From Fennellomyces sp. T-0311 (Eukaryota > Mucoromycota > Mucoromycetes > Mucorales > Lichtheimiaceae), in NCBI GenBank assembly GCA_025266875.1, contig JALLLT010000017.1, forward strand, positions 310,001 to 374,000: 64,000 nucleotides of DNA, written 5' to 3'. The translations under genes and the position numbers were made by a program. The notes beneath the pieces were generated by a model. That model worked only from the letters and a program-made list of their open reading frames with translations. It was not told the DNA's origin and ran no database searches. Of this stretch, positions 25,780 to 37,265 are shown piece after piece; the stretch's first letter is position 1, and each line of letters begins with the position of its first letter.

Positions 25780-27959
25780 CTATACTACATAGCGGAAATC
25801 TGGGTGTCGGTCGCCTAGGATGTTGCGATCGTCCCCATATGACTCGAGCAACTTTTCCTTTTCTTCAGGCGTCATCTTATCACGCTTTTTGTTGACACCC
25901 TTTAAGAAAATTCGTAGTCCGAATACAATCAAAGTATTAACTGCTATGCAGATGAAGGCAATACTATACGATTGTGTTTAGCAGTTTTCTTTGTTCATAA
26001 GTCGATTATAAAAGCGCACTTACCAATTGCCCCAAAAGTACTCTGGACCATCAAAGTAAACCTGTCCGCCTACAGCGCTTCCGACCGAACTAATGGTGCC
26101 TATTATACCATCTGCAGCAGCTCGACGAGTTAATCCAGCGCTTAGAAATAAAAGAGTGTTAATAAATTTTGCCTTGAATATAAGTATGATAGAGCAAACT
26201 CACTAGTTGTTATTGTACCACGCTGATCCAATGGCTTGAAGCGAGGTCTGTATATATGTAAGAGCTATTATTAAGGATATCATCCTTGGCACATTGTATA
26301 GCTTTTCAGCTTACCGATCCGGCTTTGCTAATGCACACAGCAAAGTAAAGAACACCAACTTGATTGCGAGGTGCAAACATGAGTAGTAAAAATCCAAGCA
26401 TGCAAATAAAATTGGTCACGATAATAGGAATTGAGCGATCGAAATATTTGTCTATCCGCATATTCGTATAAGTATGTTAAGCCACTGCGTATCCAGTAGA
26501 AGTACAGGATAATACCGGAGTAATAAGTTATAATGAAAACGAAAATGATTGTCACAACGCTTGGAGGGGTTGTCAATGCAAGTGAGACGTCCGTAGGCCA
26601 ATCACCCATTCCATCAATGATGGATGGCAAAGCAAGGTTTACACCCGACATTGCAATGCTGTTGGTGATCTCAGCAGTGCAGTACCAGTAAGTTTTCCAA
26701 TCCTTGAATACTGATCCAACTTGTTTCCATGACCATGACTCATCCTTAGCAGCTCCTTGGTCTTTTGTAACATAACCCAAGTAATGTTTAGAAGCAGTTA
26801 AGCGATGGAAGCTATACAAGACGTACCGTTCGCCATACGCTCTATCTCCAAGTTTTTCTCCTCTTGAGTTAAAAACTTTGCTGTTTCTGGTTTATCTGGA
26901 AAGAGCAATATCGCGAGAAATGATATCAAAATACACGGAGCTCCCACAATAATAAACATCCTAATATTGATCATCAGATATGATGCACCTGAACTCCTGG
27001 ATATGTTCAACGTACCATTGCCAGGTATCCACTTTATCTGACGTTGGCACGTGGCTGATTCCATAAGTTGTCAACCCATTGGTGGCACCTAGAACTGATA
27101 TGATCATTGATGCATATCCTGCACGCCGAGCATATTCTTTTCGAGTGTAAAAGATAGCGGTATAATATCTATTGCGTTTCATAAGCATTAATATGTACGA
27201 TGTACCAGCACGTTCGTTTTCCTTACGCTTTGCCCGGGTAGAATCCTACGTTTAAGGACCATACCGTACTTTGTAAGTTACTAGTTGACTGGGGCATTCA
27301 CCACATACCAGATTCAAAACTTCCAAGCAAAAAGCGACACAACAACATGCCAGCGTACGAGGTCACGGCAGCCATGGACATTGTGATGCATCCCCATGCA
27401 CTAATCATACGTAGAAGGATAATTAGATCTCGCTTCCAAATCCAATGGGGGTTTCATACAAAGCCAAAAGGGCGAGGTAAAGCGATGGTCTCCACCGTCG
27501 AATGATGATGCTACTCGGCAGCTTAAATACTATGTAACCAAAATAATAGATCGACAAAGTCCACCGATACTGAGCTTCCGTCATATTGGTACCCTCCAAA
27601 AGCCCTCCCAGCTTTGCCCTTGTTATAATTTTCCTACGGAATCATTTCCATTAGCATATATAGTACTTTATAAGCTACGCTACTCTTACTGTTCAAAATT
27701 GCTGAACATGGCTAATACTCCAAGCAGCGGTATCAATCGCCAATCAAGCTTCCTACCGTGCTTTTTTTTCAGACATCTCTTCTTGGTGAGTAATCTAGAA
27801 AGTAAAATACCTCAGGAGTTTCCGTTCCGCTGCGCTGTAGCTCGAATTAGAGTCCTTCTCGTCAATGATCAACTCTCCTGACTTTTCGCCATCATCGACA
27901 ATATATGGGTCACTGTCCTTCTTTTCGTTTTGTGGAGGGGTCGGATTTTTTTCACTCAT
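25780..27959 (-). CDS. MFS permease, allantoate permease (Dal5/ACS) family
   Basis: Plasma-membrane symporter for a small organic anion or vitamin-like solute (family members carry allantoate, nicotinate, pantothenate or biotin); the substrate cannot be told. Twelve exons: 27959-27811, 27752-27690, 27633-27460, 27400-27309, 27245-27227, 27168-27016, 26960-26827, 26761-26516, 26451-26315, 26247-26204, 26140-26024, 25963-25780; 503 residues. An acidic cytosolic N-terminus precedes RKLDWRLIPLL; then come membrane helices with FLLGSFESGFYPG, YTRKEYARRAGY and FPDKPETAKFLTQEE, all hallmarks of this family. The C-terminus is the charged tail KMTPEEKEKL. Exon 5 is only 19 nt. All eleven introns keep frame, so the gene appears functional. 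Confidence 0.92.
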
Positions 27960-29719
27960 TTTAACAAAATGTGTTGGCAGTGGGAAGTTTTATTGATACG
28001 CCCGGCTTTATATGCAAACGCTAAAAAAAAAGCGCCCGCGTCCTTGTGACACGCGCATACACTGTTTTCAAGAAAAGTTGCGTTTATAGTACAAATGTGC
28101 AGGATCCGAAATTTTGGCACATTAAAGGTAAACAAATCAGCATATGGTAACGCCACATGCGCATCCTTCCATTTTCTGATTCCTATTTCGGTTACTTTAC
28201 GTGGTAAAATAAATCCCTGATGGTTACAGCTGTGGGTACATTGTATACCACGCCCTATTTTTTCTCAGGAAGTTGGAATTGTATCACGAACAATTTCAGC
28301 TAAACGCATACGTAAATGTTTAGAAATGCGTTGTATTACAGGATGATCTAGCTTGCATATCCGTACAACTGCTACGTTTTCTGCGGAAAATTGAAAGAAG
28401 CCTACTAAAAGTATTCAGTTGGTATAAATAAGCCTTATTCCGTACCATTTTGAATCGTGAAATGTAATTATTTGTTAAATGCTTGAAGAGGTTAAGTTCT
28501 TAATTTCGGCATAAGAATTTTCAAAGATGCCATTTGGGTGTCTATAGTCTCGGCAAGTATATGTGGTTTGGTACACTTAAATATCTAAAAACTATAGGTA
28601 CATAGGATAACTGTTCGCAAGTTATACAAGCTTTTTGTAGTGCACGGTCCAACTATATTGGGTACGTAATCTTAAAAACGTTAATAAACAAATTGGCATC
28701 TCCTCTAATTTACTAGTATACAAAAATGTAAGAGAAACTTGGATACGTATCTGAACCCATCATAATTTGCTACGGACATAATGAAGTTTATTAAAGTATC
28801 ATCTATCGTTATGCATGGACGAAAAGAAAAGACTATTTAGAGTGCGTGATAGATCTAAAAGAATAGGTGTTACCTCAGAAACTTTACGCCCAGCACTAAT
28901 AAGTCTTTTGAAGTGACACAAATCGTGGATGCGTGATCAAAACTGCTATGAACTTGGACATATTAAACTGTTAAGAAAAGCTAAATCGCATTAGTCAATG
29001 GACTAAATATAATCACTGTACCGTTGATATTTAGAGTACATCTGAAGGTTACATTTTTCCTTGTGTTTGGGTACTTTGAAATGCCAATTGCCAGAATTTC
29101 CATGCAATAGTTGTAACTTGCCGCGTAACAGCTTCATAGGTTGGTTACACTTTGTTGGTACCGAATTCTCTTCTGAGATCTCTACCGATCAGTAATGTGA
29201 TCAATCACATGCACAATGCCAAATTTCTTACCAACGCCATAATGTTTATCAGTAAATAGTACTAAGGATTACCATTGACTTTAGTTAGCACCTTAAACCT
29301 TTTCCGATTACATCTATCACGGTGGTGCCGTCCAGTCATTATCGAACTGAAGATGTGGGGAAGTAAACATGAATTCTTAAAGATGATGATCCACACTGAT
29401 CTGATTTAATTCTTCGTTAAGAAAGTGACGCGTGTGATGGCGTAAACAAAGTATTATCTGCGGATCTACATCTAAAAGACAGATGTACTGAGTTTTACCT
29501 CAACGTACCATTTTTAACACTGTAGTAGTAGCGAATACCTGAGGTGCGAAAAGGGAACCAATGGTTACGCACGTCGGCTATATAGGTGTTTCATCATGAG
29601 CCTTGGAGCTAAGGATCTGGGACACCGTATCACTATTTTTTCTCACCATAGTTTGGTCTCTCGATTCAACTTATTAGTGCTTGATGGTGTATAGCGCTTT
29701 GAAGACGAACGATACGGTT
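27960..29719. other. Gene-free stretch of 1.8 kb
   Basis: AT-rich, no supported gene. The first 200 bp form the MFS gene promoter side. Confidence 0.5.
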
Positions 29720-29887
29720 TTACACTGCAAATAATTTTTGGTGAATTTTGGTGAATAATTTTTTTGAAGTTATTAAACATAAGCTTTTTAACCGCTCGAG
29801 TTACAAAAAATGGTAGTACAAGTGGCTAAAAAGCTTATGTTTGACCACTATAACCACTTTTAACCATCAAGATTATTTGCAGTGTTA
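29720..29887. mobile_element. Short palindromic MITE-like element with TTA flanks
   Basis: Terminal inverted repeats ACACTGCAAATAAT (29722-29735) and its exact complement (29872-29885) enclose a second inverted pair, AAACATAAGCTTTTTAACC at 29775-29793 and its complement with one mismatch at 29824-29842. TTA occurs directly on both sides (29720-29722 and 29885-29887), as for a 3-bp target duplication, although TTA overlaps the repeat ends. The element is about 160 bp and non-coding. Size, nested palindrome and flanks suggest a non-autonomous DNA transposon; the superfamily is not certain. Confidence 0.7.
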
Positions 29888-30008
29888 GTTGATCCATTTA
29901 TTTGGATGATTTTTGAGCTTGGCATAGGTTATGTACTATAAATAAGGTCAGCAGGGCACCCCATGCTCCGAAACTTTTGCGAGAAGATAAACCCTCATTT
30001 ATATCAAA

Positions 30009-30215
30009 ATGAGCGAAGATTGCTTTTCAATACACATAACTCCTTTTGATAACGAAAAAAAACTCTTCATGTCCATACAAGGCCTAGATAACTTCACCTT
30101 CAACATGGAGACATACATGATGTATGCGTCAATGTTTGTTGCTTTTGTTCATGTCAAGTTTTTTTTATACGACAAAGCCCATTTCTATCTGTTTATAGTG
30201 TATTCAAAATCCTAA
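30009..30215 (+). CDS. Possible small protein of 68 residues
   Basis: Open frame starting 75 bp after a TATA-like ACTATAAATAAG (29935-29946). The product begins MSEDCFSIHITPFDNEKK and ends in a hydrophobic, aromatic-rich stretch. Its stop overlaps the stop of the converging gene at 30212. No family was recognised. It may be chance, or the first exon of something larger. Confidence 0.28.
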   Translation: MSEDCFSIHITPFDNEKKLFMSIQGLDNFTFNMETYMMYASMFVAFVHVKFFLYDKAHFYLFIVYSKS

Positions 30216-30859
30216 GAGTTGCATTCCTTGATAATCCGTCGTCTCGCTTTCTTAAAATTAACACCCTCAGTGTCAATCACCGCATCCTCATCGACCTGCT
30301 TTCTCTTCTTCTCATTATATACACGTATACGTTCCAACAGTGGCACTCCGCGGTGTCTCTTCGTCACGATATTTAGGCATATCACCCGAAGCTTGATGAA
30401 ATCCTTTGACCAAAGTTCCGTAATATCGTAATCGCCATGCTTATCCTTCTTCAGCTGAACGGATTCATGTCGATAAAATGCCTTGACTGTTTTGTCGATA
30501 TTTCGCCCGACCGCTTCATAGTAACGCGATAAATCCTTCCAATGATCGTGAGTCCAGGTTTTTATTCTCTTGCTCTTCCGGTGACCATTTCTTGGATTTG
30601 GTTTGTGCGCATTCTCTTCCTCTGGTGCTGTATAGCTGCGACGAAGGCTGGAAAGACTGTCCCTTGTATGGCTTGTCGGCTCGGGTAATGGCGCTGTTTC
30701 TTGCCGTATCAGTGCAGGGCCTTTATCGTGCGATTTCGGTGACGCCTTGATCGAATAGTACCGGCGAGGCTGAGGAGTCTTTGGAGATGTTGCGTGCACA
30801 AAGTTTGTATTATCATGGGTACGTTTTGAGCTTGAAGCGGCTGGAATTGAGAACTCCAT
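30212..30859 (-). CDS. Uncharacterised basic protein, 215 residues
   Basis: Intronless. The first 100 residues are Ser/Thr/Pro-rich with many Arg and Lys. A folded-looking core follows: RIKTWTHDHWKDLSRYYEAV, then GRNIDKTVKAFYRHESVQ and WSKDFIKLRVICLNIVTKR. The tryptophan spacing and three short helices recall SANT/Myb-like modules, but the match is weak. A C-terminal basic patch (KKARRRIIKE) suggests a nuclear location. The ATG at 30859 was chosen over one at 30892 because the extra residues are only hydrophobic filler. Confidence 0.68.
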   Translation of the reverse strand: MEFSIPAASSSKRTHDNTNFVHATSPKTPQPRRYYSIKASPKSHDKGPALIRQETAPLPEPTSHTRDSLSSLRRSYTAPEEENAHKPNPRNGHRKSKRIKTWTHDHWKDLSRYYEAVGRNIDKTVKAFYRHESVQLKKDKHGDYDITELWSKDFIKLRVICLNIVTKRHRGVPLLERIRVYNEKKRKQVDEDAVIDTEGVNFKKARRRIIKECNS

Positions 30860-30979
30860 GAGTGACGGAAAAGAAAGAAAAGTGAAGAACAAAGAAAAGA
30901 CTTCGAGTCATGTCATGTATCCACAGATGCATTTACTGCAAGTCAGCATGCAAAGTCCGGTGTGATCGTCATTTACATA

Positions 30980-31464
30980 TCATTCATGCACTTGGATATA
31001 TTCATTTTCAGAGACATATATAGAAAGAGCGCATTTACGTATAAGATCTTCAATTGTGAGCAAGCCGGAGTCGAGATCTTTATCGTATCTTTTTTTATAA
31101 ACAATATAGGAGAATGTTAATGCAAGAGCAGAATGAAATTACCGACAGTAGATGTATATGAAGGCAGTAAAGTCAAGGGGCTCCTCAAGGATTGCTGATT
31201 AATAAGTTAGCTATACCTTGCCAATGAGTTACTGTAAATATTAGATTGCGAACTTTGAAATATGTATAGATGTGATGGGGTAAATGCATCGGTTTAAAGC
31301 ACTATGAGCTTCATTGACATGTAATGGTATATTAGTATACATCGAGGGGTTACCTAAAGTATAAAAGAAATCACGTATTGTCCGTTGCTGACTAAGAGTG
31401 TTCCTTGTATTACTGGCTCTCAGGGATAGAAGCAAGTTTCTTCGTGTTTTTCCGGCAGCCAATG
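30980..31464 (-). CDS. Partially resolved multi-exon small gene
   Basis: Three exons join in frame: 31464-31354, 31194-31143 and 31088-30980 (stop). The first visible exon gives KTRRNLLLSLRASNTRNT and ends RDFFYTL. The middle gives ILEEPLDFTAFIYIYCR and the last YDKDLDSGLLTIEDLIRKCA. The intron between the first two has a fine branch site (GCTAAC) and AATCAG acceptor. A DKDLDSG stretch faintly recalls an EF-hand loop, with spacing off by one. The N-terminus is not resolved: a TGA lies in frame just upstream, so another 5' exon is needed. Codon-like composition and clean splicing make it likely real; no family was recognised. Confidence 0.45.
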
Positions 31465-32102
31465 CTGATCAGCTGATGGTAATTTGAAGCGCTGTCATAG
31501 TTACGGTCCTGACATCCGAAAGTTCACACAGGAGATAGCAATAAAAACATATAAAGACTTTGTACACATGCTCTTGATCTGATTACTACAGAAAAAAAAA
31601 CATGCTTGACCCCAAACCGAAGAGCATTCCCTGTCGCCTTAATTCTACTCATTCGCCAAATTGAAATTCGTATCACCCAAAGCTGGCTTAAAAGCTATTC
31701 GATAACGCAAATTCGAGGTGGAAACCATAAAGGCTGCATGTGTCTAACGTAGAATACGTTATACTCTTTGCAAAGTATACGCACTTCACAACATCGTTAA
31801 CAAGGCTGCATTCTCGAGTTGGGAAAATGCACTGACCAACTCTTGAAACGGATGGATAATCAAACCTAAATTTGTAAAAAGCTTGGCATATGATAAACGG
31901 GAATCGATGCAGCACCGTGATCCATAGCAGTTGAGTCTCCCCAACTGTTTTTGCCAAAAACTTGGATGGCCCTTACATTTTTCACGTGGATACTCATCCT
32001 CATCCACAGAAGGCGGAGAATAAACGGCTTCAAAAGCGCGAAATGTGCGTGCTTACCGAAACAGGATACACTTTTCTTCATTCACTTGTCGCCGCCAAAA
32101 GC
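31465..32102. other. Ambiguous region upstream of Sac1
   Basis: Minus-strand frames are open over 70-90 codons in more than one frame (for example DEDEYPREKCKGHPSFW near 32000). These may be 5' exons of the gene at 30980-31464, but I could not assemble a consistent model. It must also hold the Sac1 promoter. Confidence 0.3.
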
Positions 32103-34559
32103 ATGCATCAGAAGCTACGACTGTAAATCTCGAAAATTCAAGTGAACAAGTCAGGGAGAATAACATGATACCTTAGATATATCACTAAGGATTCGTATGT
32201 CCTTGAGCCTGAAAGTGGTGCAAACTTGATCGTTCGCCGCAAGAGCGCTGCTCTCGAACTTGCTACTGGTAGGAATTCGGAAACATGAGACGGCATTAGC
32301 TACTTTTTATATTGTGTTGGAGGATGCTGAGCAGGGAGTCTATGTATACAGATAACGCGGTACCACCTGTAACCGAGCAAGAGACGACGCTGGCTATTTG
32401 CGGTGTCATGGGGTTTATTCAGCTACAAGCAGGTAAGGGTTAATCCAAAAGGTCGGACATGCGTTGCTTATCCCGATTTAGGCTATTATATGATCGTCAT
32501 CACGAATCGCGAGCTTGTTGGAACCATCCGTGGCCATGATATTTATCGCGTCGGCTCGTTCCAGATCTTACCTTTGCCCCGCAGTCTCGCAGGTTTGACC
32601 GAAGTTCAGGTAAAGCAATGGTTTATATGTACGTGGGATTGAGGATGGCTAATCACATCGATGGGGTTTAGAAACACGATGAACAAGCCTACGTCGGCCT
32701 TCTCGAAAATCACTTGAAATCCGGCGGATTCTACTTTTCATACACGTATGACCTGACCCAAAGTCTGCAGAGACAAGGCGACTTTGATAGCAAAGCATTG
32801 ACACAGCCATTGTGGAAGCGGGTTAGTATGAGGATAAGGAAGGGGATATGGCCTTGTTTTCTTATTAATTTCGGGGATTCGGGATCACTAGGTGGACGAT
32901 CGATTCTTCTGGAACCGCCACGTTGCAAGCAAGCTGATCGACGGAGTACTCGCAAGCGATCCCAAGCAAGATGTAAGTGGGGTACCTAGGAGAAGGAATC
33001 GGAGTCATTGACACAATGGATACCGTAGTTCACTGAATATATCCTCCCTGTTATGCAAGGCTGTAAGTATTTATGGAAACAAAGGAAGAAGTATAGGTTA
33101 TTAACGGTGGTATAGTTGTTGATATTGAAAATGTTCGCGTCAACAATAAGCCGTTCTGCCTTGCCCTTATTACTCGCCGCAGTCGTTTCCGACCCGGCAC
33201 TCGATTCTTCTCTCGCGGTATCGACTCCCATGGCCACGTCTCCAACTTTGTCGAAACCGAGCAGCTCGTTCTCTACGATGGACCGGACTCATCGGGACCT
33301 ATTGCTGGCAAGAAGCAATTGTCTTACGTACAGACGAGAGGTTCGATCCCTGTTTACTGGAGCCAAATCATCAATCTTAAGTACACCCCAAGATTATGGG
33401 TCGGTGAAAGCAGAAAGAGCGTAAGTTGGGTAGCTGCTAGTAAAGGGGATCATATGGGCTCATTGCTTCTCATAGCTTGCTGCCGCGCGTGCCCATTTTG
33501 ATGAGCAAATCCGTATCTATGGTCCCCAAATACTGGTCAACCTGATCAACAAGAAAGGCTACGAGTTACCGATGGGTCAGGCATACGCTCGCACAGTCGA
33601 GCAGCTGAACGATCCTCGCTTGTACTATACGCATTTCGACTTCCATAGCGAGTGCAAAAAGATGCGATGGGATCGTATTCAGCTCCTTGTGGACCAGCTC
33701 CAGGAACAGCTTGTCAAGCAAGGCTACTTTTATTACGATGCGTCAGATAAGAATGAGCCTGTGATCCGCAAGACGCAAGAGAGTGTCATTAGAAGCAACT
33801 GCATGGATTGCTTAGATCGCACCAACGTAGTCCAGAGCACATTTGCCCGCTGGGTGCTTACACAACAGTTGCGGCAGGTGGAGATCTTGGGTCCAAACGA
33901 ATCCATCGAGGGCCACGCAGACTTTATGTTCATCTATCGAAATGGTAAGTGCACATATCGAATAGAGGAAACATGGTAGTTAATCTTTGCAATCTTTAGT
34001 GTGGGCTGATAACGCTGATGCCGTGAGCACAACCTATTCAGGTACTGGTGCCCTTAAAACGGACTTCACACGCACGGGCCAGCGGACGAAACAAGGAGCA
34101 CTGCAGGATTTGTCCAACTCAATTACGCGATATGTGAAAAACAACTTTTTGGATGGCAAACGCCAAGACGGATTCGATTTGATCCTGGGCAACTACGAGG
34201 TGACACCCAAAAGCGACAGTGACGCATACGTCAGTCCATTTGCAACCAACAAGCCTCTTCGTGTACGCGTCGTACCTTCCATTCTGATCTTTGGATTATT
34301 TATGCTGCTTCTCAACCTTCTGCGACCGGGATATTCAGGTGTTCAGTCGTGGATTTCGTACCTCATGCTCTTGGCGTTCTGGCTGTCTGTGGTTGTGTCC
34401 GGTGTTCGTTTTGCCGTGCGTCACGGTAACCAGTTTGTCGAGTGGCCCCATTTGGTGCACCAGCCTGACTACGACCAATTCGAAGCCATGGGAGGCGTGC
34501 TCGAAAAGGGTGCCAATGTTCCACCAGAGCTGGGCACACCGCCGCAAAAGCTGGAATAG
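32103..34559 (+). CDS. SAC1: Sac1 phosphoinositide phosphatase
   Basis: ER/Golgi membrane enzyme that removes the phosphate mainly from PI4P. Ten exons: 32103-32122, 32177-32268, 32352-32432, 32482-32609, 32672-32821, 32892-32972, 33029-33062, 33116-33420, 33476-33944, 34000-34559; 639 residues (yeast 623). The catalytic motif is RSNCMDCLDRTNVVQ, with the CX5R nucleophile at Cys406. The Sac domain also shows ITRRSRFRPGTRFFSRGID and FVETEQLV. Two C-terminal hydrophobic hairpin segments (RVVPSILIFGLFMLLLNLL and SYLMLLAFWLSVVVSG) anchor it in the ER. The first exon is only 20 nt; it was chosen because MHQKLRL joins YITKDSYVLEPE exactly as in Sac1 N-termini. Confidence 0.96.
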
Positions 34560-35439
34560 TGCAGCTTGTTTGCCTTGTTTGTTTTCTCGTGCAAAAATAT
34601 ATCATCATGGCCAAGGTGGCTAGGGACGTAGATTAGGTAATTGATTCGATCATACTAAGGTGCCTGCATGATGTAGTGTTGGTGCTATATATACGCACAC
34701 ACGCAACCAATTATATGATGCCCCTGCATCTTCTCCGAGCCCACTGGCGGCCCTCAGCTTGCTTGTTTGCAGAGTCATGGGTGATCATGTGCAGCTGTTA
34801 AAAATACCGAGCAGCATCTCTTGCTGGCTGGGCGCACACTCCTTGGACGCTCACGTTCTCGATGTGCCTTTTTGAGCTGGAGCTAGTGTGAGTTAGATTG
34901 CTGTTACTAAGCGCTGGGCGAAATAAGGAACCGGGGCGTGCAGAGAGAAAAAGTGAAGCCAGCGATCCACATACGCTAGCTTAAGTTGCTCAGCAGTCGT
35001 GTTTGGAAGAGTGCTGACCACGTCCTTGTGTAATCATGGAGGCTGTGCAGAGCATCCACAGACAAGGATTAAGTGGGGCTCTTCGAAGCGTCAAAGCCGG
35101 CAGTATAAGATTAAAGCCCAGCGGGTGGAAGCTGTGTATGTTTTGCCTCTCGTGTTGCTTGTTAGGTCGATACTTACTTTTTTATTTCTTGATTGACAAG
35201 CCAGCACCTGAGCATTATGCTCGAGAATTAAAGCTTTACACAGCTACACATTACCCTCATACATTCGTACTCATCATCTCCATTCTTTTTCTCTCGTTGC
35301 GGCTCGACTTGTCCGCCTGTATATCACTTGTTTTTTACCATCGCCGCCATAAAAGAAGGACCACAAAAACGAACAGCGTATATCATCGCGCACAATACCG
35401 CACACGCAACACACAGACTCTCTTCCACTCAGCAGCGCC
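34560..35439. other. Intergenic, 880 bp
   Basis: Terminator side of Sac1 and promoter of the SH3 gene, with a pyrimidine/AC-rich leader just before 35440. No gene was supported. Confidence 0.5.
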
Positions 35440-37265
35440 ATGCCTGTCAATCTACGAGAAAAGACAATCCCATCCTCCGCCACGTTACTCACCTTGGCGC
35501 TCGTAACGCTATGGAGCACTCGACCCGCCCGAGCACAGAACAACTGTATGTCGCTCACTTCATCCAAAGCATGTCCAGCATTCGACCAGTACTACATTGG
35601 GCTGGGTCTCGCCGATCGATATTCGTACTTGGCAGGCACAACGGACGTCGATTCGTTTGACCAGAGTCTTTTCGCTTATGTCAATTCAACAGGCGACTAC
35701 CTGCTTCCCCTCGGCTGCTCTAAGGACAGTGGTAAAGTATCATACGCACGCTACTCGCTTTCACGGTTATGTGCGGGGCTTATTCAAGACGCCACCGACT
35801 CGCTGCCGTGCAACTTCCAGCACAATCTGACGCCACCTCCGCTGTGTCAAACAACATGTGATGCTTGGATCAGCAGCGTTACTATGATCACAAACGACAC
35901 CCAAGTGTGTGCCGATTCAGGGCAGCGCAGTAGTGCCATAGCGGATCTCGAGTCACAATGCTCGTCGTGGCAAGGCTACAATGGGACGGACGCAAACGCT
36001 TGCATATCAGGATCAGTCAACGAGCCTGGCAACTGCGGTAAGTAGGGGCAATATAATGAGACGCATTAATGACTGATTTTCCATTTCTAGGCTTCCAGAA
36101 TGACGTCGCATCGGCGTGTCAGCACTGCAGCAGTAGCAGCGATTCATGCTGCGAGAGCGTGTCATGCAAAAGCGGGTTGTCGATAGGAGCCATAGTGGGC
36201 ATTGCAGTGGGAAGTGTGGTGGGCGTGGTCTTGCTTGCATTTGCACTATTCTGCCTCTGCTCACGACGGAAACGACTGCGGAACGACCATTTCAAATTCA
36301 CCACCTACGTAGCGCCACGAGACGATTACCTCCATCATCGAAGGGGAAGCGGCGGCCGCACCTCCACCGTGCCACTCACAAACGGCGATACGCTCCAAAG
36401 TGAGCACAGCGAACATACCGAGCCACTCCACAATGATCACACCGAGCCACTCCCCAGTCACCACAACGAGCCACTCCATAATCATCACAACGAGCCACCG
36501 TCCTCATCCAGTGGCGATATCACGCCGCCAACCCCGGCGCCACCGCCAGCACCGCCACGCGCCTTGCAGCAGCCCAGACCAGAAGATCTCTACATTGTTG
36601 TACACCCATATCCGCCACAGATGGGTGACGAGCTGGGTTTGCATGTAGGAGATATCATCTACGTTGCATATCCGTTTGACGATGGATGGGCACTGGGCAT
36701 CAATGCTATGACAGGCTTGAAGGGTGCATTCCCCATGGTCTGCGTCTCAACCGTGCCCAAAGATGTACTGGACGGGATGATGGCCTCATTACAGGACGAT
36801 GACTCGTCCAAGATCCTGATCGAAGATGACGAACAACCCCAACAGCCACACAATAGTAACCCATTTGTCGATACACCTGGCTATAATCACAGTCACGAAG
36901 CACAGCCGCCAAGACTACAGCTGTTGAACGTAGACCGGATCAAGGAAAGCGTGCGACGGTCCATGAGTCTTGGTGCCTTTACCCATTCAGCGTTACCGCG
37001 GTCAGAAATGACCAACCATAGCAACATACCCAAACGGACAGCAAGCATGCGTACTACCTCCTATGGCTACTCTGAGGCAGAGAGCCCCACCTCCCCGACT
37101 CTTAACACTCCCTTATTCTTCGATGTGTCGACATTGTCGAATACCGTTGTACAGCCGCGTTTTGAAAATCATCATCAGGATACCTACGAACTTCATGAAC
37201 ATCAACATAGCAACAGCAGTAGTAGTGGTGATGGTTTGCAATGGAATATCAGATCACAAGGATGA
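35440..37265 (+). CDS. Single-pass membrane protein with Cys-rich ectodomain and cytosolic SH3 domain
   Basis: Exons 35440-36037 and 36091-37265; 590 residues. A signal peptide (1-31) precedes a Cys-rich ectodomain with many N-glycosylation sites. One membrane span follows (about 228-250, IGAIVGIAVGSVVGVVLLAF) with a basic stop-transfer RRKRLR. The cytosolic side has a His/Asn/Glu/Pro repeat (coded by a 24-bp minisatellite, about 36411-36500), a proline-rich stretch and an SH3 domain (about 366-420: YPPQMGDELGLHVGDIIYVA, then DDGWALGINAMTGLKGAFP). A Ser-rich tail ends it. The architecture resembles fungal surface sensors such as Sho1/Fus1-like proteins, but with one span and a large ectodomain. 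The family seems expanded in Mucoromycota; ligand and pathway are unknown. Confidence 0.88.

Noticed and set aside
31195..31216. A 22-nt intron and 15-nt micro-exon in the small gene upstream of Sac1
   Set aside because: The stretch is better read as the end of one longer intron, because its GCTAAC and AATCAG form a normal branch site and acceptor and the frame is the same.
33338..33352. GGTTCGATCCCTG, also tRNA-like
   Set aside because: It lies within a coding exon of Sac1 with conserved protein sequence; no other tRNA parts are nearby.
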